A DNA stretch of 5,459 nt. Source: Thermoplasmata archaeon (GTDB lineage Archaea > Thermoplasmatota > Thermoplasmata > Thermoplasmatales > Thermoplasmataceae). Shown one piece after another: positions 1 to 4,471 of the stretch. The DNA lies in NCBI GenBank assembly GCA_021819605.1, contig JAKAQT010000099.1:1-5459 (forward strand), read 5' to 3'. The position numbers and the translations under genes were made by a program. Within the stretch, counting starts at the first letter, position 1. Each line of letters opens with the position of its first letter. The notes beneath the pieces were generated by a model. That model searched no databases. It was given only the letters and a program-made list of their open reading frames with translations, and had not been told where the DNA came from.

Positions 1-340
1 CTGAATTCAGCGCGGACGATCCCACGTATGAGCTTAGGTTGCCTGAGGCAAGAAGTGCCTCAAGCTCCATCTGGAACAGCCTGTTACTGGCTTCATAGTA
101 TCCCTGCACCATGAAGAGATCGTGCAGATTTCTGGCCTGCATATGGGCAACCCCGGATGAATCCAGGCTCACATTGACGGGATACTGCAGGCCTGAAATA
201 TGATAATTTCCCGAAGTATAGTTGGCATTTCCGGCTGCCGACCAGAGCCCGTTTACAGGATTCAGAGTGTTGAAATCTGTGGAAACATAGGACAATGCTA
301 TGATTGCCACAATTGCGACAACAATGAATTTTATCCTCAT
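1..340 (-). CDS. Penicillin acylase (penicillin amidase) family protein, N-terminal part, runs off left edge
   Basis: The minus strand is open from ATG at 340 to the window edge, giving 113 residues. Residues 3-19 are a run of hydrophobic residues (FIVVAIVAIIAL) after an R and a K, which looks like a signal peptide or N-terminal anchor, so the mature enzyme should act outside the membrane. Residues 55-112 match the opening of the penicillin amidase family: VNVSLDSSGVAHMQA (D..GV.H..A), NLHDLFMVQGYYEA, NRLFQMELEALLASGNL and a following YVG. In this family of N-terminal-nucleophile hydrolases the precursor is cut autocatalytically and the exposed Ser attacks amides of N-acyl compounds or acyl-homoserine lactones. 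That catalytic Ser lies beyond the edge, so activity cannot be judged. The ATG at 340 is the only one before an in-frame stop at 362-364. No Shine-Dalgarno is seen and a TATA-like box sits about 28 bases upstream, which fits a leaderless mRNA. The natural substrate is unknown. Confidence 0.82.
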   Translation of the reverse strand, partial: MRIKFIVVAIVAIIALSYVSTDFNTLNPVNGLWSAAGNANYTSGNYHISGLQYPVNVSLDSSGVAHMQARNLHDLFMVQGYYEASNRLFQMELEALLASGNLSSYVGSSALNS

Positions 341-364
341 TCTATGGAAAACTGTTACATGCTA

Positions 365-374
365 ATAATTATTG
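365..374 (-). promoter_or_regulatory. TATA-like box for the penicillin acylase family gene
   Basis: Read on the minus strand, the AT-only block AATAATTATT is centred about 28-30 bases upstream of the ATG at 340. Archaeal TATA boxes are centred about 26-27 bases before the transcription start, so transcription would begin at or just before the ATG. That agrees with the missing ribosome-binding site. Position and composition are the only evidence. Confidence 0.4.
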
Positions 375-387
375 GCTGAATGGAGTG

Positions 388-394
388 AAAAAAA
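388..394 (-). terminator. Possible T-rich terminator after the acetyltransferase gene
   Basis: The minus strand reads seven consecutive T residues here, about 90 bases past the stop codon of the acetyltransferase gene and upstream of the next gene's TATA-like box. Archaeal RNA polymerase terminates at short U-rich runs without needing a hairpin. A chance run is possible in this AT-rich spacer. Confidence 0.3.
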
Positions 395-479
395 TATGGT
401 AAAATTGAAAGCCTTCGTTTTGGCTCCATAAGAAACGAACGGCACACCATAATGCCAGCACTTTGCACATCAGGAGATT

Positions 480-1031
480 TCAGTCAATGATCCTGGCAAA
501 TCGTATCATGGAAAAGTACCTGCCTTCCATAAAATAGGTATCCCTTTCTACGCCCTCAATAAAGTAGCCGTTCTTCAGCAGCACCTTCATGGAAGCCGCG
601 TTAAAATCAAGGACACCGGTATAAAGCCTGTGCATTGAAATTTCATCTGCAGCAAAACGGGTTACAAGGTCCAGGGCTTCGCTGGCAACGCCTCTTGACC
701 AGAATCTCCTTCCGATCCAGTATCCCACATGGCATTTCCTGTCCACATAGTCTATGTCCTTCAGGCCGATTATTCCTGCCGGGGTCCCGTCAACAAAAAT
801 TATGAAGTCGATGGCAAAGAATTTCCTGCCGTCTTCCCTGTTCATAGTAAAAAAATTCATTGCATCTTCTATGGTGTAGGGATAATGAAAGCCGTGACCC
901 CCTATGTTCCTCGATATAACTGGATCGTTTGCAAGTTCGGCTATCGCTTCTGCATAACTGGCTTTAAGATCGTTTGACAGTGTCACTGTCTTTCCCTGGA
1001 GTTTATAGTGCTTCAATGCAGCAGTAATCAT
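480..1031 (-). CDS. GNAT family N-acetyltransferase, RimJ/RimL type
   Basis: The product is 183 residues, the normal size for a single-domain GNAT enzyme that moves an acetyl group from acetyl-CoA to an amine. The core acetyl-CoA motif is at about residues 103-120: GYWIGRR, then FWSRGVASEAL, where the usual (Q/R)xxGx(G/A) loop appears as R-x-x-S-R-G-V-A. The C-terminal GNAT signature follows at about 140-160: DFNAAS with N144 and S147, then KNGYFIEGV. The order matches RimJ/RimL and Acetyltransf_3 proteins, which acetylate protein N-termini, or small amines and antibiotics in the case of relatives such as SpeG. The sequence does not identify the substrate. I chose ATG at 1031. A TTG directly before it (1034-1032) could add one residue but is a poorer start. 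No ribosome-binding site is seen, so a leaderless transcript is likely. It lies in the same direction as the penicillin acylase gene, 139 bases away, and that gene has its own TATA-like box, so a shared operon is not assured. Confidence 0.85.
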   Translation of the reverse strand: MITAALKHYKLQGKTVTLSNDLKASYAEAIAELANDPVISRNIGGHGFHYPYTIEDAMNFFTMNREDGRKFFAIDFIIFVDGTPAGIIGLKDIDYVDRKCHVGYWIGRRFWSRGVASEALDLVTRFAADEISMHRLYTGVLDFNAASMKVLLKNGYFIEGVERDTYFMEGRYFSMIRFARIID

Positions 1032-1040
1032 CAACGTTAG

Positions 1041-1056
1041 AATAATATTTGTTTAT
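1041..1056 (-). promoter_or_regulatory. TATA-like region for the acetyltransferase gene
   Basis: The minus strand has the AT-rich stretch ATAAACAAATATTATT ending about 10 bases before the ATG at 1031. The most TATA-like part is centred about 15-21 bases from the ATG. That is somewhat closer than the ideal 26-27 for a leaderless message, so the assignment is tentative. Confidence 0.3.
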
Positions 1057-1145
1057 GCGGTCTGGAAGCACAGATCCTGCCATCTTAAGTTCCTATCCCT
1101 GCGTTCAATTGTTTCGCATTCATTGAATATGGCAGCATTCTCGGC

Positions 1146-1170
1146 CTGAATTAAATTACTAGAGGTAATT
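1146..1170. promoter_or_regulatory. Inverted repeat AATTAC-N5-GTAATT, candidate operator, in the divergent gap
   Basis: Positions 1154-1159 (AATTAC) and 1165-1170 (GTAATT) form a perfect six-base inverted repeat around the five-base centre TAGAG. That is about one helical turn between half-site centres, the usual geometry for a dimeric helix-turn-helix regulator. The 12-mer CTGAATTAAATT begins eight bases before the left arm (1146-1157) and recurs exactly at 1283-1294. There it is again fused to an AATTAC half-site (1278-1283). The 341-base divergent gap (1032-1372) holds no supported gene. This repeat set and the TATA-like boxes are its only notable contents. No regulator is encoded in the window. 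Confidence 0.3.
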
Positions 1171-1200
1171 CTATATTAAGAAATATGAAAATAACCATAC

Positions 1201-1209
1201 AATATATTT
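1201..1209 (+). promoter_or_regulatory. TATA-like box, candidate distal promoter of the asd-aspartokinase operon
   Basis: AATATATTT is the best TATA match in the divergent gap. A start about 26 bases downstream, near 1231, would leave a leader of roughly 140 bases before the GTG at 1373. A nearer AT block at 1285-1294 (GAATTAAATT) could serve instead, with a leader of about 55-60 bases. The sequence alone does not decide which is used, and both may be. Confidence 0.35.
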
Positions 1210-1359
1210 GCTGCAATGCCAAGAGCATCATGGTCAGGAATATCATCTCCAGGGGCAGTCAAAACCTGCAAATTCACAATTACTGAATTAAATTCGCTTT
1301 CATATGCAGTCCGGTACAGGAAAATTATTGCCAGTAATATCTTCCTGCCCAGCCGTAGG

Positions 1360-1365
1360 AAGGTG
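1360..1365 (+). promoter_or_regulatory. Ribosome-binding site of asd that fixes the GTG start
   Basis: AAGGTG pairs with the archaeal 16S rRNA 3' end (complement GGAGGTGATC) and lies seven bases before the GTG at 1373, close to ideal spacing. No comparable site precedes the upstream in-frame ATG at 1304. This is the main reason for starting asd at 1373. Confidence 0.65.
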
Positions 1366-1372
1366 TTCTTCT

Positions 1373-2419
1373 GTGGATAAGTTGAGGGTAGGGATAATCG
1401 GTGCTACGGGAGTGGTAGGGCAGAAATTTGCACAGCTCCTTTCAAATCACCCATTTATGGAGATTGTGTCGGTATATGCCTCTGATAGATCATCTGGGCA
1501 ATCTTACAGCGGTTTTCTGAATTTTGACGAAGAACTTGCAGAGCGTTATGAAGGCCTGACAGTGAAGAGATCGGACCCCAACACAATACTCGATGACAGA
1601 AATGACCTGCTTTTCAGTGCAGTGAGCGACGCAAACGCCGGGAAGCTTGAAAAACAGCTGGCCCAGAAAGGATCAATAATTCTGACCAACGCTTCGGCAA
1701 ACAGGCTGGACAGCGAAGTTCCCCTGGTGATTCCTGAGGTGAATCCGCACCATCTTGAATCACTGAATTCCTCAAGAGGCATGATTGTTGCGAATGGCAA
1801 CTGCAGCACCATTGGGATGGTGCTGGGTCTGGCCCCAATTGCTGATTTGGGGATTCAAGAGATTTACGTAACAACAATGCAGGCTGTCAGCGGAGCCGGA
1901 TATCCCGGGGTGCCTTCGCTGGACATACTTTCCAATATTGTTCCCTTTATAAGATCCGAAGAAGAAAAAATGGTCAGCGAGACCAGGAAAATATTCGGGC
2001 GCTTTCCATCGCCAGAGGGATCGCAATCAAATCTGAAGATTCATCCAACATGCGTTCGTGTTCCAGTAAGGGATGGCCATCTTGAATCCATCACCGCAGT
2101 TATGTCGGATGATGTGGATACTGGCCTGCTTCAGGAACGTTTCAGGAATTTTGGGAATGGGAACCTGAAGGCCAGACTGCCGACATTGCCGGAAAAAAGT
2201 GTAATACTCAGCAATGGAGATGACCGCCCCCAGCCGCTGCTGGATGTCATGGCAGGAACGCCGGAGAGGACAAGGGGCATGTCGGTTACCGTGGGAAGGC
2301 TGCGCGCTTCCGGTTCGCGGATATCATTTGTTGCGCTTGTGAACAACCTGATACGGGGAGCAGCTGGTTCAGCCCTGTTGAACGCGGAATTCCTGCATGA
2401 ATCCGGGATGATAAAATGA
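1373..2419 (+). CDS. asd: Aspartate-semialdehyde dehydrogenase, archaeal type
   Basis: The enzyme reduces 4-phospho-L-aspartate with NADPH to aspartate-4-semialdehyde and phosphate in the cytoplasm, the second step toward threonine, methionine and lysine. From GTG at 1373 the product is 348 residues, the usual archaeal length. The N-terminal Rossmann loop GATGVVGQ is at residues 10-17. The catalytic cysteine is C144 in ANGNCSTIG. The substrate-binding and catalytic segment HPTCVRVPVRDGH spans 224-236 and ends with the expected histidine H236. SGAGYPGVPS at about 173-182 is also a family signature. An in-frame ATG at 1304 would add 23 residues rich in Ser, Cys and Gly that do not resemble the family N-terminus. 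The AAGGTG site before 1373 and the VDKLRVGIIGATG opening favour the GTG. The gene overlaps the aspartokinase gene by four bases. Relatives with this fold include malonyl-CoA reductase of Sulfolobales, but pairing with aspartokinase supports the asd assignment. Confidence 0.95.
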   Translation: MDKLRVGIIGATGVVGQKFAQLLSNHPFMEIVSVYASDRSSGQSYSGFLNFDEELAERYEGLTVKRSDPNTILDDRNDLLFSAVSDANAGKLEKQLAQKGSIILTNASANRLDSEVPLVIPEVNPHHLESLNSSRGMIVANGNCSTIGMVLGLAPIADLGIQEIYVTTMQAVSGAGYPGVPSLDILSNIVPFIRSEEEKMVSETRKIFGRFPSPEGSQSNLKIHPTCVRVPVRDGHLESITAVMSDDVDTGLLQERFRNFGNGNLKARLPTLPEKSVILSNGDDRPQPLLDVMAGTPERTRGMSVTVGRLRASGSRISFVALVNNLIRGAAGSALLNAEFLHESGMIK

Positions 2420-3336
2420 ATTCAGGCAGCCTTGCTGTGATAAAGATTGGTGGCTCGTTTCTCACCTCCCATGAGGCGATGTCCCACATCGCGAATCTTG
2501 CCCGGGATAAGAGGGGAGCAGTGTTTGTCCTTAGCGCATTCAAAGGCATAACGGACAGGCTTGTTTCCGGCTATGGGATGGGCTCTTCGGAAAGGGAATC
2601 TGTTCTGATGGAAGTTCTCTCGTACCATGCAAATCTGCTCCAGGATGCTCTTCCCAGCACCCGCCGGCAGCCGTGGGTACCTGAGATCATGTACGAACTC
2701 GGCCCTGAGTATTACGGTTTCTCCAGGTTTACAGAATTTGCCAGGAATGCAGATTACGACTCATTTCTGTCAATGGGTGAGAAAATGGCCGCCGCAGTTG
2801 TATCGATATTCCTGGAAAATGTGGGAATCAGGTGCCGCAACGTGACATCAGATCGGCTGGGTATCTCGGTTCAGGAGGATTCAGGGAACACTTTTATTGA
2901 TGTCAGGAGGAGCCACACCAAGGCTTTCCCTGTTGTCCTGAAACTTCTGGAGTCCGGGTACGTGCCTATAACAACAGGATTCTTCGGGATAGATAATGAA
3001 GGCAGGATAAGAATCCTTGGGAGGAATTCAAGTGATTACAGCGCCATCGCACTGGGTGCTGCCCTGAAGACAGAAGAGGTCCTGCTCCTCAAGGATGTGC
3101 CGGGCATATACAGCCAGGATCCGAAGCTTCTTAAGACCGGGGCACAGCACTTCTCGCGCATATCTTATGATAAGGCACTTGAACTCTGCAGTTCCGGCTC
3201 AAGGGTAATTCATCCAATGGCCGTAATAACTGCCAGGCAGCACGGAATTCCAATCAGAATAATGAAGTACGGGGACAGCAGTGGTGGCACCCTCGTCACT
3301 TCTGCTGATCCGGACAGCACAGCTCTCCCGTCATGA
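2416..3336 (+). CDS. lysC: Aspartokinase, kinase domain only (no ACT domain)
   Basis: The enzyme phosphorylates L-aspartate with ATP to 4-phosphoaspartate, the substrate of the preceding gene's product. The 306 residues cover a complete amino-acid-kinase domain: KIGGS at 10-14 (usually KFGGT), VLSAFKGITD at 38-47, SMGEKM at 119-124, TGFFG at 177-181, ILGRNSSDYSA at 200-210 (usually LGRGGSDYTA), KDVPGIYSQDPK at 226-237, SYDKALEL at 250-257 and VIHP at 264-267. The protein then ends about 40 residues later. Typical LysC, ThrA and MetL enzymes continue with two ACT domains that bind lysine, threonine or other effectors, and these are absent. The ATG overlaps the asd stop as ATGA, so translation is probably coupled. 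Feedback control by end product must be lacking or lie elsewhere (inference). Related kinases such as glutamate 5-kinase or isopentenyl phosphate kinase are less likely given the VIHP and LGR.SSDY motifs and the asd partner. Confidence 0.93.
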   Translation: MNSGSLAVIKIGGSFLTSHEAMSHIANLARDKRGAVFVLSAFKGITDRLVSGYGMGSSERESVLMEVLSYHANLLQDALPSTRRQPWVPEIMYELGPEYYGFSRFTEFARNADYDSFLSMGEKMAAAVVSIFLENVGIRCRNVTSDRLGISVQEDSGNTFIDVRRSHTKAFPVVLKLLESGYVPITTGFFGIDNEGRIRILGRNSSDYSAIALGAALKTEEVLLLKDVPGIYSQDPKLLKTGAQHFSRISYDKALELCSSGSRVIHPMAVITARQHGIPIRIMKYGDSSGGTLVTSADPDSTALPS

Positions 3337-3384
3337 GGAGGAGGCAGAAGTCGCATTTATGTCCATGCTAAATTTCTCTGGCAT

Positions 3385-3529
3385 CCTCTACCCTGAAGGG
3401 TAAGAGGTTCCTGCTTCATGGAGTGGCAGCTCATAGACCTCCCTTTGAGCGTTCCGCCACCGCAGCACTATCCACAGGTGTAAATTCCGGAATGCTTTCT
3501 CCTACTTTTATCATCCCAATCTGCTTCCC
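3385..3529 (-). ncRNA. Candidate relic of a TnpB guide-RNA (omega-RNA/reRNA) scaffold
   Basis: In IS200/IS605 elements the guide-RNA scaffold is transcribed from the tnpB 3' end and right end. The bases just outside the right end act as the guide. The retained stretch of about 145 bases is about this region, ending in the hairpin at 3407-3385. The following 20 or so bases, 3380 down to about 3360 on the minus strand, would be the guide. No minus-strand promoter is obvious in the remaining spacer, and expression is unproven. This is an inference from position and structure only. Confidence 0.2.
3388..3529 (-). pseudogene. tnpB: TnpB C-terminal fragment, frameshifted
   Basis: One minus-strand frame (3529-3434) gives IPEFTPVDSAAVAERSKGG before a stop at 3433-3431. 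The I-x-E-F-T-P-V-(D/E) segment resembles the tail that follows the zinc finger and last RuvC motif of TnpB proteins. The +1 frame then gives VYELPLHEAGTSYPSG and stops at TAG 3390-3388 inside the terminal hairpin. An EAGT-type ending inside that hairpin is typical of these elements. The reading therefore changes frame near 3434-3440, which marks decay. The zinc finger and the RuvC catalytic residues are missing, so no nuclease can be made. The fragment is short, so a chance resemblance is not excluded. Confidence 0.5.
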
Positions 3530-3546
3530 TCAAACTCCCAGCGACG

Positions 3547-3554
3547 TTATAATA
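3547..3554 (+). promoter_or_regulatory. TATA box of the adenine methylase gene
   Basis: TTATAATA is centred about 31 bases before the ATG at 3582. A start 26-27 bases downstream falls at about 3577, leaving a leader of only about five bases. No ribosome-binding site is visible, in keeping with a near-leaderless message. The methylase therefore seems to have its own promoter, placed between the transposon remnant and the gene. Confidence 0.5.
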
Positions 3555-3581
3555 CAAGAATGAAATCAAGTTTTCGAGATT

Positions 3582-4400
3582 ATGGCCATGCCGATACTGA
3601 AATGGGCTGGGGGAAAACGGCAGATCATCGGGGAACTCACTGACAGGTTACCTCCATATTTCTATACATATCGTGAGCCATTCCTGGGAGGCGGCGCACT
3701 GTTTTTCAAACTGTGTGAACTCAGGGGGGCGGTTAGGTCAGTTATTTCAGACATCAATCCTGACCTGATTGCATTGTACCAGATCATAAGGGATCAGAAG
3801 GATGAGCTGATCAGCTATCTCCATGTAATGGGATTTGGAAATAACAGGAATGACTATTACAAAGCAAGGGAGATATACAATTCGGCAGCTGAGAATCCAT
3901 TGATGAAATCTGCATTGCTTATATATCTTAACCGCCACGGATTCAACGGCCTTTACAGGCTCAATTCATCAGGGCGTTACAACGTGCCTTTCGGCAGGTA
4001 CACTAACCCTTCCATACCTTCTGATATGGAAATATCTCGGGCATCGGAATGCCTCGCTCGATCGTCAATCAGTCATGGGGATTTCAGGGCCGCTCTATCA
4101 TATGCTGAGGCAGGGGATTTCGCATATCTTGATCCTCCATATATGCCAGTGTCTGCAACGGCCAGATTCACAAGCTACAGCAGTATGGGCTTCACATGGA
4201 AAGATCAGAAGGACCTTGCAAAGGTTGCCGAAGATCTGGACAGGAAAGGCGTTAAGTTTCTGCTGAGCAATGCGGCCACAGATGAAATTGAAGGGCTTTA
4301 CTCATCATACAGGATAGAGAAAATCATGGCCAGAAGGAACATAAATTCAAAGCCAGAGGGACGTGGAAAAATCCCAGAATTGATTATCAGAAATTATTGA
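3582..4400 (+). CDS. dam: D12-class DNA adenine N6-methyltransferase (Dam/DpnM-like)
   Basis: The enzyme transfers a methyl group from S-adenosylmethionine to adenine N6 in a short DNA site. The 272 residues are typical for the family and show its motifs in order: KWAGGK at 7-12 (motif X), EPFLGGGALFF at 32-42 (motif I, AdoMet binding), SDIN at 56-59 (motif II acidic residue), NRHGFNGLYR at 117-126, FGRY at 137-140, catalytic DPPY at 184-187 (motif IV), LLSNA at 227-231, and the closing EL.IRNY at 266-272. The recognition region lies roughly at 75-165. GATC is the commonest target of this family and a reasonable guess, but the sequence does not prove it. GATC sites number about 25-30 in the window by eye, close to chance, so they are not depleted. 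No restriction endonuclease is adjacent, so the enzyme looks solitary here. A second ATG two codons downstream (3588) is an alternative start. It sits directly beside a transposon remnant and may have been acquired. Confidence 0.93.
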   Translation: MAMPILKWAGGKRQIIGELTDRLPPYFYTYREPFLGGGALFFKLCELRGAVRSVISDINPDLIALYQIIRDQKDELISYLHVMGFGNNRNDYYKAREIYNSAAENPLMKSALLIYLNRHGFNGLYRLNSSGRYNVPFGRYTNPSIPSDMEISRASECLARSSISHGDFRAALSYAEAGDFAYLDPPYMPVSATARFTSYSSMGFTWKDQKDLAKVAEDLDRKGVKFLLSNAATDEIEGLYSSYRIEKIMARRNINSKPEGRGKIPELIIRNY

Positions 4401-4415
4401 CAAGCCAAGGTTCGT

Positions 4416-4440
4416 CGTTCCGTCTGGAAATTCTGGAACG
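4416..4440. repeat. Inverted repeat CGTTCC...GGAACG after the methylase gene
   Basis: CGTTCC at 4416-4421 and GGAACG at 4435-4440 are perfect six-base arms around 13 bases. The repeat lies 15 bases past the methylase stop codon in the 71-base convergent gap. It could fold in either transcript and help separate the two convergent genes. No T-run follows it on either strand, so it is not a clear terminator. Confidence 0.3.
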
Positions 4441-4457
4441 GATTGCCCGGTGAACAA

Positions 4458-4471
4458 TTACGTTGCCGTAA
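4458..4471 (-). repeat. Small hairpin with GCAA tetraloop directly after the acyl-CoA synthetase stop
   Basis: Read on the minus strand, TTACG-GCAA-CGTAA is a perfect five-base stem closed by a GNRA-type tetraloop. It begins at the base right after the stop codon (4474-4472). In RNA a GCAA loop is notably stable, so it may protect or mark the mRNA 3' end. There is no U-run, so a classical terminator is not supported. Confidence 0.3.

Larger units (their letters stand above)
3380..3529 (-). mobile_element. IS200/IS605-family right-end remnant
   Basis: This stretch between aspartokinase and the methylase reads on the minus strand like the end of an IS605/IS1341-type element: the tail of a TnpB gene, a GAAGCAGGAACC segment, and a terminal hairpin at 3407-3385 followed by ATGCCAG. 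The hairpin arms are CCTCT plus ACCC against GGGT plus AGAGG, with one bulged T and the loop TTCA. In these elements an imperfect subterminal hairpin marks the right end and no target duplication is made. No tnpA, no TnpB catalytic core and no left end are present; the methylase gene begins where the rest would be expected. The exact boundary on the aspartokinase side, about 3375-3384, is an estimate. Identification rests on recalled family features, not on a search. Confidence 0.5.

Noticed and set aside
729..977. Plus-strand frame of 82 codons opposite the acetyltransferase.
   Set aside because: It is the complement of a well-supported gene and has no recognisable motif. The same applies to the other short frames that overlap asd, aspartokinase, the methylase and the synthetase.
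1104..1128. TTCAAT...ATTGAA and ATTCA-T-TGAAT inverted repeats in the divergent gap.
   Set aside because: Short AT-rich palindromes arise easily by chance in such spacers, and these are not tied to a promoter element or repeated elsewhere.
1304..1372. N-terminal extension of aspartate-semialdehyde dehydrogenase from ATG 1304.
   Set aside because: The 23 residues do not fit the family and the strong ribosome-binding site points to GTG 1373.
1216..1380. A 54-codon frame from ATG 1216 whose TAA overlaps the asd start codon, as a leader peptide.
   Set aside because: It shows no run of threonine, lysine or methionine codons as expected for attenuation, no ribosome-binding site and no recognisable family. 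A transcript starting from the TATA at 1201-1209 would begin after its ATG. Best taken as chance.
3472..3581. A minus-strand open stretch in another frame upstream of the TnpB tail, as more of TnpB.
   Set aside because: It shows no zinc-finger or RuvC motif, so it was not added to the pseudogene.
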